NCBI RefSeq assembly: GCF_003704105.1 | Contig: NZ_QUOQ01000002.1 | Coordinates: 558,001 to 622,000, forward strand | Source of the DNA: Brevundimonas lutea | GTDB lineage: Bacteria > Pseudomonadota > Alphaproteobacteria > Caulobacterales > Caulobacteraceae | DNA length: 64,000 nt | Reading direction: 5' to 3' | In this document: positions 7,737 to 16,891 of the stretch, one piece after another | How positions within the stretch are numbered: the stretch's first letter is position 1 | Layout of the letters: every line of letters starts with the position of its first letter | Made by a program: the position numbers and the translations under genes | Notes under the pieces: generated by a model | Seen by the model: the letters and a program-made list of their open reading frames with translations, nothing else | What the model was told of the DNA's origin: nothing | The model's database searches: none

Positions 7737-8933
7737 TCAGCGCACCAAGGTGCGCATGGCGTCATCCAGACCGCCCAAGGTCAAGGGGAACATCCGCCCC
7801 TCCATCAGCTCTCCGATCATGCCGGTCGAGGGCGTATGCCGCCAGAACCGCTCGGGCGTGGGGTTCAGCCAGACCGAGCGCGGCCATTGGTCACGCGCGC
7901 GCCGCATCCAGACCGCCCCGGCCTCCTCGTTGTAATGCTCGACCGAGCCGCCCGGCATGGTGATCTCATAGGGACTCATCGAGGCGTCGCCGACGAAGAC
8001 GCAGCGCCAGTCGCCGTTCAGCCGGTGGATCAGGTCCCAGGTCGGGGTCTTTTCGGCATGGCGGCGGTGGTTGTCCTTCCAGACGCCCTCATAGAGGCAG
8101 TTGTGGAAGTACCAGAACTCCAGGTTCCTGAACTCGGATCGCGCCGCCGAGAACAGTTCCTGGCAGAGGGTGACGTGAGCGTCCATCGAGCCGCCGATGT
8201 CGAGCAGGAGCAGCAGCTTGATGGTGTTGCGCCGCTCGGGCCGCATCTGGATGTCGAGCCAGCCCTGGCGCGCGGTGCCGGCGATGGTGCCGTCCAGGTC
8301 CAGTTCCTCGGCCGCGCCCTCGCGGGCGAAGCGGCGCAGGCGGCGGAGCGCCACCTTGATGTTGCGGGTGCCCAGTTCGACGGAGTCGTCGAGATTGCGA
8401 TACTCGCGCTTCTCCCAGACCTTGACGGCGCGGCCCTGGCGACCGGGGCCGCCGATGCGGACGCCCTCGGGATTGTAGCCGCCATGGCCGAAGGGGCTGG
8501 TTCCGCCCGTGCCGATCCATTTTGAGCCGCCTTCGTGCCGGCCGGTCTGTTCGGCCAGACGCTGGCGTAGTGTCTCCATCAGCTTGTCGAAACCGCCGAG
8601 AGCCTGGATTTCGGCCTTTTCCTCGTCGGTGAGGAATTTCTCGTTGAGCAGACGCAACCAGTCCTCGGGCAGGTCGACGGCCCCCGGGCCCGCGCCCTCG
8701 CCTCCCACGATCTCGATGCCCTTGAAGGCCTTGGCGAAGGCCTGGTCGAAGCGGTCATAGTGACGCTCGTCCTTGACCAGGATGGCGCGCGACAGGCGGT
8801 AGAAGTCCTCGACCGGCATCGACCCGTCCGGCGCCGCCACGCCCCTGTCCAGAGCCTGCATCAGATGCAGCCATTCCTTCATCGACACGGGCGCCCGCGC
8901 CTCGCGAAGGGCGGTGAAGAAGGGGAGGAGCAT
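7737..8933 (-). CDS. CoxE-like vWA domain protein
   Basis: A 398-residue cytoplasmic protein of the CoxE/vWA family. The first half contains GGFDKLMETL and the Gly-rich GGTSPFGHGGYNPEG. The C-terminal vWA domain has a metal-site motif DIGGSMD starting at Asp245, a variant of DxSxS, and later CVFVGDASMSP. These proteins usually work with a MoxR-type AAA+ ATPase in metallo-enzyme maturation. No ATPase gene is adjacent here. ATG 8931-8933 overlaps the hepT stop by one base, so it is translationally coupled to the toxin gene. A longer upstream frame exists but covers the toxin gene and is rejected. Confidence 0.85.
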   Translation of the reverse strand: MLLPFFTALREARAPVSMKEWLHLMQALDRGVAAPDGSMPVEDFYRLSRAILVKDERHYDRFDQAFAKAFKGIEIVGGEGAGPGAVDLPEDWLRLLNEKFLTDEEKAEIQALGGFDKLMETLRQRLAEQTGRHEGGSKWIGTGGTSPFGHGGYNPEGVRIGGPGRQGRAVKVWEKREYRNLDDSVELGTRNIKVALRRLRRFAREGAAEELDLDGTIAGTARQGWLDIQMRPERRNTIKLLLLLDIGGSMDAHVTLCQELFSAARSEFRNLEFWYFHNCLYEGVWKDNHRRHAEKTPTWDLIHRLNGDWRCVFVGDASMSPYEITMPGGSVEHYNEEAGAVWMRRARDQWPRSVWLNPTPERFWRHTPSTGMIGELMEGRMFPLTLGGLDDAMRTLVR

Positions 8934-9286
8934 CAGTCGGGATCGCTCAGGCTCACCAGCAGCCGTTTCAGCTCCTCGCGAATGACTGGAGCATGCAGCG
9001 CGGCCGCGTCCCAGATGACGTCGCGGTCGGCGCGAGCATAGGCATGCGCCAAGCGATTGCGTAGCCCGATCATGGCGCGCCACGGCACGTCCGGAGCTTT
9101 GGCTCTCGCATCGTCGCTCAGCTGAACCGCCCCTTCGCCAAGAGCGATGAGACTCATCGATACCGCCCGGACAAGTGAGCCGTTCTCGGCCCACTCAGCC
9201 TTCGTGATGGCCGCAGTGTCGCTTTCGAGGTCCGCTATGGCCTCAAGCATCTCGGTGAGATGGAGGCGGTCCCTGAAGTCAGACAT
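8933..9286 (-). CDS. HepT-like HEPN toxin
   Basis: A 117-residue all-helical protein of the HepT (DUF86) family. The HEPN RNase motif RX4HXY is present as Arg76 to His81 to Tyr83 (RNRLAHAY). In characterised MntA-HepT pairs the toxin is an RNase, and the Tyr of this motif is polyadenylylated by the partner to neutralise it. ATG 9284-9286 was chosen because it sits 8 bases inside the upstream mntA-like gene, the usual coupling. The stop then overlaps the vWA start. Whether the toxin is active cannot be judged, but the key residues are intact. Confidence 0.9.
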   Translation of the reverse strand: MSDFRDRLHLTEMLEAIADLESDTAAITKAEWAENGSLVRAVSMSLIALGEGAVQLSDDARAKAPDVPWRAMIGLRNRLAHAYARADRDVIWDAAALHAPVIREELKRLLVSLSDPD

Positions 9287-9563
9287 GAATGAGTTCGGGT
9301 AGGATGCGTTCGCGGACCAGACGGTGCATGGCGCGTTCAGTTCCCATTTCAACGCGCGCCCCCAAAACGTCGGACAGTTCGTCCTCTACACTGAAGAAAT
9401 TGAAGCCCAACGGCTTCGTCATCTCGACCAGCAGATCCACGTCGCTGTCGGGACCGGCTTCGTCGCGGGCGTAACTGCCGAACAGGCGCACGTTGACGAT
9501 GCCCTGCTCTTCCAGCCAAGGCTTCAGTTCACGCAGCTTTTCCAGAAGTTCGGCGCGGGTCAT
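9279..9563 (-). CDS. MntA-like minimal nucleotidyltransferase antitoxin
   Basis: A 94-residue minimal nucleotidyltransferase. The signature GSX10DXD is exact: Gly29-Ser30 and Asp41/Asp43, in RLFGSYARDEAGPDSDVDLLV-like context. In known systems this enzyme adds AMP units to the Tyr of HepT and so blocks it. ATG 9561-9563 gives the standard compact length. The 3' end overlaps hepT by 8 bases. The order antitoxin-toxin and the overlap fit the type VII MntA-HepT arrangement. Confidence 0.9.
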   Translation of the reverse strand: MTRAELLEKLRELKPWLEEQGIVNVRLFGSYARDEAGPDSDVDLLVEMTKPLGFNFFSVEDELSDVLGARVEMGTERAMHRLVRERILPELIHV

Positions 9564-9577
9564 GGCGACAGTATAGC

Positions 9578-10117
9578 TCACCCCCGCCGCAGGATGAACT
9601 CGTCGTCCAGCCAGCGGCCGACGGGATACTGGTACTCGCCGGCCTTGGCGAAGCCGTGGGCGGCGTAGAGTTTCTGGGCCTTGGCGTTGCCGCTCCAGAC
9701 GCCGATCCACAGGGGGCCGTCGGTGTGGTCGTCCATCCAGGCCAGGGCGATATCGAGCAGCCGCGTGCCCAGTCTCTGGCCTTGGGCCTCGCGGGCGACA
9801 TACAGGCGGCGCAGCTCGGCGTGGCTGGGCCGGCCCTCCGGGTGAGGCAGGGTGTTCGGACCGGCGTTGGCGAAGGCGAGCAGGGCGCCGTCGCGCTCGG
9901 CGACCCACCAGGCCTCGGCCGGGTCGGCGATGCGGCGGGCAAGGACGGCCGGATCGAAACTGGAAGCCAGGAACGGCTCCAGATCCTCGGACGGATAGGG
10001 AATGCCAAAGCCCTCGACGAACGTGTCGAGGAAAGTGCGGCGGCCCAGCTCGGCCAGCTGTTCGGCGTCGGCCGGCCGGGCGTGGCGGATCACAGCTTGG
10101 GGAGCGGTGTCGATCAT
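9578..10117 (-). CDS. GNAT family N-acetyltransferase
   Basis: A 179-residue acyl-CoA-dependent acetyltransferase. The acetyl-CoA binding motif A is visible as VAREAQGQRLGTRLLD, and the end LYAAHGFAKAGEY fits the last beta strands. ATG 10117 is preferred to a GTG one codon upstream. It lies just upstream of mntA on the same strand and is divergent from the deacetylase gene. The substrate is unknown. Confidence 0.88.
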   Translation of the reverse strand: MIDTAPQAVIRHARPADAEQLAELGRRTFLDTFVEGFGIPYPSEDLEPFLASSFDPAVLARRIADPAEAWWVAERDGALLAFANAGPNTLPHPEGRPSHAELRRLYVAREAQGQRLGTRLLDIALAWMDDHTDGPLWIGVWSGNAKAQKLYAAHGFAKAGEYQYPVGRWLDDEFILRRG

Positions 10118-10166
10118 CACCGTCGCCTAGCATGACCGGCGCGGGGAATCCGCTATTCTCCACCGC

Positions 10167-11087
10167 ATGAGCGTCGCCCTCTACACCCATCTCGACATGC
10201 TGGAGCACCGGACGGGGGAGGGGCACCCGGAACGGTCGGCCCGGCTCAAGGCGGTGCTGGCGGCGCTGGACGACTCGGGGCTGGCCCTCGACCGGCGCGA
10301 GGCGACGGAGGCCGAGGTCACCGATCTGGAGCGGGTGCACCCGGCGGACTATGTGGCGCGCATCCTGGGGGCATCGCCGGCGACAGGCGCGGTGCAGCTG
10401 GACCCGGACACGGTGCTGTCGCCGGGCAGCGTGCGGGCGGCGCGGCTGGCGGCCGGGGCGGCGGTTCAGGCGGTCAGGGACGTGATGGCGGGCGAGACGG
10501 CCCGCGCCTTCGCCGCCGTGCGCCCCCCCGGCCACCATGCCGAGCCGGCCCGGGCCATGGGGTTCTGCCTGTTCTCCTCGGTCGCCGTGGCGGCCCAGGC
10601 AGCCCGGGCGGGCGGCGCCGATCGGGTGGCGGTGATCGATTTTGACGTCCACCACGGAAACGGCACCCAGGCGGCGTTCGAAGCCGACCCCAGCCTGTTC
10701 CTCGGCTCGATCCACCAGATGCCGCTGTATCCCGGCACCGGCGCGCCCGAGGAGAGGGGCGTCGGCAATATCGTCAACGCCCCCGTTGCGCCGCATGCTG
10801 CCCGCGAGGCCTGGCGGAACACGCTGGCGGGGGTGCTGATGCCGGCGCTGGACGAGTTCGCACCGGACCTGATCCTGATCTCGGCGGGATTCGACGCGCA
10901 CCGGCGCGATCCTCTGGCGCATCAGTCGCTGGAGGCGGAAGACTTCGCCTGGGCGACCCGGGCGGTGCTGGAGGTCGCGCGTCGACGGTGCGGCGGCAAG
11001 GTTGTCTCCTCCCTCGAGGGCGGCTACGACCTGCAAGGGCTCGGCGCATCAGCCGTCGCCCATGTTCAGGCGCTTGGGGAGGATTAG
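10167..11087 (+). CDS. Histone deacetylase / acetoin utilisation family protein
   Basis: A 306-residue Zn-dependent deacylase of the arginase-deacetylase fold. Visible motifs are RPPGHHAEP (active-site His123/His124), IDFDVHHGNGT (Zn ligands Asp160, His162) and SAGFDAHRRDP (third Zn ligand Asp). The ending SLEGGYDLQGL is also typical. Bacterial members act on acetylated polyamines or other amides, and some on protein lysines; the target here is unknown. It begins 49 bases from the divergent GNAT gene, which hints at, but does not prove, opposing acetylation functions. Confidence 0.93.
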   Translation: MSVALYTHLDMLEHRTGEGHPERSARLKAVLAALDDSGLALDRREATEAEVTDLERVHPADYVARILGASPATGAVQLDPDTVLSPGSVRAARLAAGAAVQAVRDVMAGETARAFAAVRPPGHHAEPARAMGFCLFSSVAVAAQAARAGGADRVAVIDFDVHHGNGTQAAFEADPSLFLGSIHQMPLYPGTGAPEERGVGNIVNAPVAPHAAREAWRNTLAGVLMPALDEFAPDLILISAGFDAHRRDPLAHQSLEAEDFAWATRAVLEVARRRCGGKVVSSLEGGYDLQGLGASAVAHVQALGED

Positions 11088-11124
11088 GCGCTCCGGTCGT
11101 TTCTCAGGCTGACCGCGCCCCTGT

Positions 11125-11811
11125 ATGGCGACATCCGATCCCTTCCCCCCTGACATCGTCGCCGATCCTCCGGCCGCGGTGATCGAGTCCGAGCCCGCCG
11201 GCCGGCGCGGCGCCATCATCCTGGCGCGGCACGGCGAGCCGGCCCTGTCGCGCAAATGCCTGATCACCTCGGACCAGTACCGCCGCTGGTGGGCCGACTA
11301 TGAGGTCGGCGGCCTGTTGCCCGGCCAGACGCCGCCACCGCATCTGATCGAGGCGGCCAAGAGGGCGGGGGTGGTGCTGTCCTCGACCCGTCCGCGCGCG
11401 GTGCAGACGGCCGCGGCCGTGGCGGCGGGTCGGGAAGTGGCGTCCGACGCCCTGTTCATCGAGGCCCCCCTGCCGCCGCCGCGTTTCCCCAGCTGGGTTC
11501 GCCTGTCGCCGCGCTGGTGGGGGGTGATCTCCCGCATCTGGTGGTGGGCCTTCGACCATCACCAGGGGGAGGAGAGCCGCAGGGAGGCCGAGGTCCGCGC
11601 CGACCGCGCCGCCGAGGCCCTGATCGGCCGGGCCAAGGCGGGCCACGACGTGCTGGTGCTGGCCCACGGCTATTTCAATCACATGGTCGGGCGCCGCCTG
11701 AAGACGCGCGGCTGGCGCTGCACAGAGGACCAGGGGTTCAAATATTGGTCGACCCGGACCTTCAGGACCTGCGGTCCCGCGGACGACGAGACGGACGCCC
11801 GTGCCCGGTGA
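11125..11811 (+). CDS. Histidine phosphatase family protein
   Basis: A 228-residue member of the histidine phosphatase (phosphoglycerate mutase-like) superfamily. The catalytic ARHGEPAL motif is at about residues 33-40, a second SSTRPRAVQTA block carries the conserved Arg, and LAHGYFNHMVGRRL holds the second His. The N-terminal 30 residues are an extra, low-complexity extension. The last 11 bases overlap the next gene. The substrate is unknown. Confidence 0.88.
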   Translation: MATSDPFPPDIVADPPAAVIESEPAGRRGAIILARHGEPALSRKCLITSDQYRRWWADYEVGGLLPGQTPPPHLIEAAKRAGVVLSSTRPRAVQTAAAVAAGREVASDALFIEAPLPPPRFPSWVRLSPRWWGVISRIWWWAFDHHQGEESRREAEVRADRAAEALIGRAKAGHDVLVLAHGYFNHMVGRRLKTRGWRCTEDQGFKYWSTRTFRTCGPADDETDARAR

Positions 11812-12559
11812 CAGCCCGACCGCCGCTGTCCTGATCATCGGCGACGAGATCCTGTCGGGCCGCACGCGCGACACCAATCTGAACACCATCGCGCGGTTTT
11901 TGGCCGCCCTGGGCATCGACGTGCTTGAGGCGCGGACGGTCGGAGATCGGGCGAACCAGATTGTCGAGGCGCTGAACGCCCTGCGCGCCGCCCACGACTA
12001 TGTGTTCACCACCGGCGGCATCGGCCCAACTCACGACGACATCACCGCCGACTGCGTGGCCGAGGCGTTCGGCGTGCCCCTGCCGGAACACCCCGACGCA
12101 GTGGCGATCCTTGAGGCCCGCTATGGCGACGACTTCAACGCCGCGCGGCGGCGGTTGGCGCGCGTTCCTGAGGGCGGCAGCCTGATCGCCAATCCGGTCA
12201 CCGATGCGCCGGGGTTTCAGATCGACAATGTCTTCGTCATGGCCGGGGTGCCCAAGATCATGACGGCGATGCTGGAGGACGTGGCGCCCCGCCTGCGCAC
12301 CGGCGCGGTGACCCATGCGCGGACCCTGCGGGTCAGCGGGGTGGGCGAGGGGACGGTGGCCGAGGTGCTGGGCCCATTCGCCGACCGCCACCGCGACCTC
12401 AGCGTCGGCAGCTATCCGTTCGGCCACGGCTCGGACGGCGAGGTCGGCACGAATCTGGTGATCCGCGGCAAGAACGCCGACGCGGTGGCGGCCGCCCTGG
12501 CTGAGTTGTGGAAGGCCCTGGCCGAGGCGGGGATCGCGGCCAGGCCGGTTACGGATTAG
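11801..12559 (+). CDS. CinA N-terminal / molybdopterin-binding domain protein
   Basis: A 252-residue protein of the competence/damage-inducible CinA N-terminal (MoCF-binding) family. It shows IIGDEILSGRTRDTN at the start, TTGGIGPTHDDIT in the middle and AGVPKIM later, all family hallmarks. The C-terminal nicotinamide-nucleotide amidase domain found in full CinA is absent, as in many alphaproteobacterial copies. The start is GTG 11801, overlapping the previous gene by 11 bases. The precise function of stand-alone copies is unclear. Confidence 0.9.
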   Translation: MPGDSPTAAVLIIGDEILSGRTRDTNLNTIARFLAALGIDVLEARTVGDRANQIVEALNALRAAHDYVFTTGGIGPTHDDITADCVAEAFGVPLPEHPDAVAILEARYGDDFNAARRRLARVPEGGSLIANPVTDAPGFQIDNVFVMAGVPKIMTAMLEDVAPRLRTGAVTHARTLRVSGVGEGTVAEVLGPFADRHRDLSVGSYPFGHGSDGEVGTNLVIRGKNADAVAAALAELWKALAEAGIAARPVTD

Positions 12560-13845
12560 CGGGCGACGGCCCCTGTCGAGATGTCGCCTTCGGCCTGACG
12601 GAAGGCTTCCTCCAGCACCGGATCGCGGCCGGCGCAGAGGTCGTCGCGGCCTGTGACGACAGGGGTGTGCGGCGGTACGGCGCGGTCGCCATAGTCGGTT
12701 CCGTCGGCACCCCACAGGCCATGGACGGGGATGGTCACGCTCCAGCCGTCGCCGAGGTCGAAACGGTCGCCGCTGAGCAGGGCGCCGGCCGTCTCCTCGC
12801 CGATCAGGCGGGCGTCGGTGTGCTCGCGCATGAACCAGGCGAAGCCCTCGGCCGCGCTGCCGGTCTCGGGACCGATCAGCACCACCACGGGTCCAGTGAA
12901 GGGCGTGTCCACCGCCTCGGTCCAGAAGGCGGCGCCGCCGTGCCGGCTGATGGCCTCGAACACGGCCCCGCCGGTATAGCCCCGGTCAATGCGCGGCGCG
13001 GCGGCGAGGTCGGCGGGCGTGGCCGGGCGCCCCAGGGCCTCCAGATAGGGGCGCGACATCAGGATGACGCCGGGCACGGGCTTATCGGCGAAATAGCTGG
13101 CTAGCCGCAGAGACGAGACATTGCCGCCCGAATTGCCGCGCAGGTCGATGATGATGGCCCCGACATCATCGAAGGCCGCCATGGCCTGATCGGCCAGCTC
13201 GGCCGCGCCGTCGTCAAACCGGTCGATGCGCATATAGCCGAGGCGGGCGTCCGCGCCCGTGCGGATCCTGGACCAGCGGAAGCCCGGCCCCTCGGGCGGC
13301 CAGAAGGCCTGTTCGCGCCGGGCCTGGAGGCTCAGGGGACGGTCTTCGCAGGTCGTGACCTCGAACTCCGCCAGCGTCCCGATGTCGCCCAGCAGGGCGG
13401 AGGGCTCGGACGTGAGAATGTGCCCGGGACGCAGGCCCTGGCGCCAGGCGTCGGACAGGGGCGCGACCTCGGCCACAACCCGGCGGCCGTCCATCGTCTC
13501 GAACCGGGCGGCGATCGAGGTGCGTCCTATCCGGCCCGAGGTGGCCGCCGGGGCGGACACGTGCAGGTGCGACGATCCGATCTCGCCCAGCAGGGCGTTG
13601 GCGAGATCGAGGAACTCCGCCTCCGACGTCACGCCGGCGGCGCGGGCGCGATAGGTCTGGCCCACGGTCTCCCAGTCCGTTCCGAGGAAATGTGGATCAT
13701 AAAAGTTTGTGTCGACCGCCTGCCACAGGCGGTCATAGAGGGCGGTCCAGTCGGTCTGGGCGGCGGCGGGAGCCGCCGTCGCGAGCGCCGCCCATGCGGC
13801 CAGGCCCGACGCCGCGCGCCGTGTCCAGCGTCTGAAACTCATCAT
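12556..13845 (-). CDS. S41 family C-terminal processing-type peptidase
   Basis: A 429-residue exported serine protease. Residues 1-30 form a signal peptide ending APAAAQ, preceded by RRW and RRAAS, a possible Tat context. The tail-specific protease core is visible: a PDZ-like middle part, IIDLRGNSGGNVSSLR, IGPETGSAAEGFAW with the likely nucleophile Ser, and EETAGALLSGDRF. ATG 13845 (tandem ATG 13842) gives the signal peptide; a much longer upstream frame overlaps the DAHP synthase gene and is rejected. It is convergent with the CinA-type gene, with 4-base overlap of the stops. Confidence 0.9.
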   Translation of the reverse strand: MMSFRRWTRRAASGLAAWAALATAAPAAAQTDWTALYDRLWQAVDTNFYDPHFLGTDWETVGQTYRARAAGVTSEAEFLDLANALLGEIGSSHLHVSAPAATSGRIGRTSIAARFETMDGRRVVAEVAPLSDAWRQGLRPGHILTSEPSALLGDIGTLAEFEVTTCEDRPLSLQARREQAFWPPEGPGFRWSRIRTGADARLGYMRIDRFDDGAAELADQAMAAFDDVGAIIIDLRGNSGGNVSSLRLASYFADKPVPGVILMSRPYLEALGRPATPADLAAAPRIDRGYTGGAVFEAISRHGGAAFWTEAVDTPFTGPVVVLIGPETGSAAEGFAWFMREHTDARLIGEETAGALLSGDRFDLGDGWSVTIPVHGLWGADGTDYGDRAVPPHTPVVTGRDDLCAGRDPVLEEAFRQAEGDISTGAVAR

Positions 13846-13962
13846 GTCATCCCTCGGTTGACCCCATGAGGCGGCGCGTGGGCCGTTCGGATGCAGCGGC
13901 GCGCGCATTTTCCGCAGACAGCCTGCGTTGTCCCTCATGCCGCCCCGGCCTATCTTGGCCGT

Positions 13963-15336
13963 ATGACCGCCCGCTGGACGCCCGAGAGCTGGAAAACGAA
14001 ACCCGTCAGCCACATGCCGACGGACTATCCGGACGCGCGCGCCCTGGCCGACGCCGAGGACGAGCTGCGCACGCTGCCGCCGCTGGTGTTCGCGGGCGAG
14101 GCGCGGCGGTTGCAGGCGCGGCTGGCCGAGGTCGAGGCCGGGCGGGCGTTCCTGCTTCAGGGCGGGGACTGCGCCGAGAGCTTCAAGGAATTCTCGACCG
14201 ACAATATCCGCGACACCTTCCGCCTGCTGCTGCAGATGGCGGTGGTGCTGACCTTCGCGGGGAGGAAGCCGGTGGTGAAGGTTGGCCGCATCGCCGGTCA
14301 GTTCGCCAAGCCGCGCAGCTCGGACATCGAGACGATCGGCGACGTCGCCCTGCCCAGCTATCGTGGCGACATCATCAACGGCATGGGCTTCACGCCCGAC
14401 GAGCGGACGCCCGATCCGGCGCGGCTGATCAAGGCCTATCATCAGGCGACGGCGACGCTGAACCTGCTGCGGGCCTTCGCCGACGGCGGGTTCGCGGACC
14501 TGCACAACATCCATCGCTGGACCCTGGGGTTCGCCGATGACGCCGGCTATGCGGCCCGCTATCGCGAGCTGGCCGACAAGATCGGCGAGAGCCTGGCCTT
14601 CATGGAGGCGGTGGGGGTGACGCCGGAGACGCACCCGGACCTGGGCCGTGTCGAGGTGTTCACCAGCCACGAGGCCCTGCTGCTGAACGTCGAGAGCGCC
14701 CTGACGCGCCGGGACGGGGCGACCGGCGAATGGTTCGACACCTCGGCGCACATGGTCTGGATCGGCGAGCGGACGCGGCGGATCGATGGAGCGCACGTCG
14801 AGTTCGTGCGCGGCATCAGAAATCCGATCGGGCTGAAGTGCGGACCGACCATGGAGCCGGACGACCTGCTGGCCCTGATCGACGTGCTGAACCCGGAGAA
14901 CACGCCCGGCCGCCTGACCCTGATCGGGCGGTTCGGGGCGGACAAGGTGGCCGACCGCCTGCCGCGCCTGATGGCGGCGACCAAGGCGCATGGAAAGCGC
15001 GTGGTCTGGTCGATCGACCCGATGCACGGCAACACCCTCAAGGCGTCCACGGGCTACAAGACCCGGCCGTTCGACCGCATCCTGGCCGAGGTGCGCGGCT
15101 TCATCGACGTGGCCGAGTCGGAGGGCGTCCACCCCGGCGGCGTCCATCTGGAAATGACCGGCCAGAACGTCACCGAATGCCTGGGCGGCTTCCAGGCGGT
15201 GACCGAGGACGACCTGCACAGCCGCTATCACACCCACTGCGACCCGCGCCTGAACGCCGATCAGGCGCTGGAGCTTGCCTTCCTGGTGGCGGAACGGCTG
15301 AAGTCGGGCCGGGTGGCGGCGGCCGAGGCGGCCTAA
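13963..15336 (+). CDS. Class II 3-deoxy-7-phosphoheptulonate synthase
   Basis: A 457-residue plant-type DAHP synthase, which condenses phosphoenolpyruvate and erythrose 4-phosphate as the first step of the shikimate pathway. It begins [11 protein letters not shown] and contains [27 protein letters not shown], the Cys-bearing FTSHEALLL and [13 protein letters not shown] regions, and ends with [18 protein letters not shown]. These are all diagnostic for class II. ATG 13963 is chosen because it matches the usual family start; an upstream ATG at 13891 adds an unlikely 24 residues. It is transcribed divergently from the S41 protease. Confidence 0.95.
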   Translation: MTARWTPESWKTKPVSHMPTDYPDARALADAEDELRTLPPLVFAGEARRLQARLAEVEAGRAFLLQGGDCAESFKEFSTDNIRDTFRLLLQMAVVLTFAGRKPVVKVGRIAGQFAKPRSSDIETIGDVALPSYRGDIINGMGFTPDERTPDPARLIKAYHQATATLNLLRAFADGGFADLHNIHRWTLGFADDAGYAARYRELADKIGESLAFMEAVGVTPETHPDLGRVEVFTSHEALLLNVESALTRRDGATGEWFDTSAHMVWIGERTRRIDGAHVEFVRGIRNPIGLKCGPTMEPDDLLALIDVLNPENTPGRLTLIGRFGADKVADRLPRLMAATKAHGKRVVWSIDPMHGNTLKASTGYKTRPFDRILAEVRGFIDVAESEGVHPGGVHLEMTGQNVTECLGGFQAVTEDDLHSRYHTHCDPRLNADQALELAFLVAERLKSGRVAAAEAA

Positions 15337-15344
15337 GGAGCTGT

Positions 15345-15492
15345 CTTCTCCCGCTTGCGGGAGAAGTGGGCCTTGGAGCGTAGCGACAAGGGTCGATGAG
15401 GGCCCACCGGTGGGTGATGCGTCACAGACTTCCCCTCATCGACCTCTGTCCCTTCGGTCCAGAGGCCACTTCTCCCCGCATGCCGGGAGAAG
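15345..15492. repeat. Palindromic intergenic repeat, 148 bp
   Basis: Outer arms CTTCTCCCG / CGGGAGAAG at 15345 and 15484-15492 and inner arms GGTCGATGAGGG / CCCCTCATCGACC at 15391-15402 and 15432-15444 are inverted complements. A 12-base palindrome CCCACCGGTGGG (15403-15414) lies between. It fills the gap between two convergent genes and may act as a bidirectional terminator. Confidence 0.65.
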
Positions 15493-15496
15493 ACCT

Positions 15497-16768
15497 TTAC
15501 CCCATCCGTCGCCGCCGCTCGATGCTCTGGAGCGTCGACCGCACAAACTCCGACGGGGCGTCGGCCTCGGCCAGGACCTGTTCCTTGATGGCGCGGGGTT
15601 CGCCGAAGAGGTGGCCCTGGCCCATGGCGATGTCGAGCTCGAGGATGTCGGGCACCTGGCGCTCGTGCTCGACCTTCTCGGCGATGATCTCCAGGCCATA
15701 GCGGCGCGACAGGGCGGCGAAGTCGTCGGCGCGGATGTCACGCAGGGAGGGCAGGGCGGCGCCCGCGTCCTGGTCCAGCAGCTGTTCGATCAGCAGGTCG
15801 GCGCCGACCTTGATGAACTTGACGTCCGAGCGCTGCAGGTCGGCGAAGTCGAGGTCCAGCATCTGAACCTTGTCGATCGAGAAGCGGAAGCCGAGGTCGG
15901 CCAGCTTGGCCATATTCCTCGCTTCACCCGCCCCACGGGCATCAAAGGCGGCCTGGCCCATCTCAAAGATCAGAGCCTGGTTGAGGTCGCGGTTCTCAGA
16001 CAGGAAGGCCAGGAACTGGGGGAAGAAGGTCTCGTCGCCCAGGGACGACAGGGAGACGTTGCAGAACACCCCGACCTTGCGATCCTGGCGCGCCAGACGG
16101 CGCACGATCTGGGCGCAGCGGAACAGCAGCAGATTGTCGATGGCCGGCAGGATGCCTTCGCCCTCGGCGATCGACAGATATTCGGCCGGCATCATCACCC
16201 GGTCGGTGGAGTCCCGGAGACGGGTGAAGCTCTCGTAGAAGACGGTGCGGCGCTGGGGCAGGGTGACGACCGGCTGCAGGTAGAGGTCGACGCGGTTCTC
16301 GGCCAGGGCGTCGTGGACGGTCTTGAGCAGGGCGTTCGACTGATGGTGGCGGCGGGTCTCGAACGGGCTGGACACGGGCTCGGGCGCGGCCAGGCGCTCG
16401 GCCAGGCTGTCACTCATCTGCGTGATGAGGGATTCCAGCATCCGGACTTCGCCGGTCAGGGCCTCGGTGCGGTCGATGGCGCCGGTCTCGATGGCCTGGG
16501 CCAGGTCGCCGAGCGCGCCCTGCGTCGACTCGAGAGCGTCGGCGAGCAGGCGGTGGGCCTGGCGGATCTGCTCGACCTCCTTGCGCAGGCGGGTGCGCTC
16601 GGCGCCGCCCTGGACCAGCGCGTGCACAGCCACCAAGAGGCCCGCGCCGCCCAGCGTCGCGGCGATGGCGCCGCCCAGGCCAAGGCCGCCGCGCCAGATC
16701 AGGGCGGCGACGGTCAGAGCCAGAAAGGCGTAGGCCGCGAACAGCAAGCCTTGGGTCAGGGTCTTCAT
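15497..16768 (-). CDS. tipF: TipF-like EAL-domain flagellar regulator
   Basis: A 423-residue membrane protein. Two hydrophobic segments at about 8-25 and 30-50 are followed by a coiled-coil stretch (about 55-125, rich in heptad-like Leu/Arg/Glu) and an EAL domain. The EAL signature is degenerate, YESFTR with Glu179, which suits a c-di-GMP receptor and not an active phosphodiesterase. This layout matches Caulobacter TipF, which binds c-di-GMP and recruits flagellar assembly factors to the new pole. ATG 16768 is preferred to an upstream TTG at 16807. The ending IERRRRMG is short and basic. The call rests on architecture, so a different membrane EAL protein is possible. Confidence 0.75.
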   Translation of the reverse strand: MKTLTQGLLFAAYAFLALTVAALIWRGGLGLGGAIAATLGGAGLLVAVHALVQGGAERTRLRKEVEQIRQAHRLLADALESTQGALGDLAQAIETGAIDRTEALTGEVRMLESLITQMSDSLAERLAAPEPVSSPFETRRHHQSNALLKTVHDALAENRVDLYLQPVVTLPQRRTVFYESFTRLRDSTDRVMMPAEYLSIAEGEGILPAIDNLLLFRCAQIVRRLARQDRKVGVFCNVSLSSLGDETFFPQFLAFLSENRDLNQALIFEMGQAAFDARGAGEARNMAKLADLGFRFSIDKVQMLDLDFADLQRSDVKFIKVGADLLIEQLLDQDAGAALPSLRDIRADDFAALSRRYGLEIIAEKVEHERQVPDILELDIAMGQGHLFGEPRAIKEQVLAEADAPSEFVRSTLQSIERRRRMG

Positions 16769-16891
16769 GGGATCGGTCAGCCCGCCTTTCCCCGTGGAAT
16801 CGGTCAAGTATCAGGGTATCAGGTTCGCGCGACCAGCGACATTCAAGCCGCCGCCGGGCGGTTAAGGACGATTTCGAGGGGATAAGGGACG

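Noticed and set aside
13846..15237. 464-codon extension upstream of the S41 protease (minus strand)
   Set aside because: It runs opposite the DAHP synthase gene and precedes a clear signal peptide at 13845.
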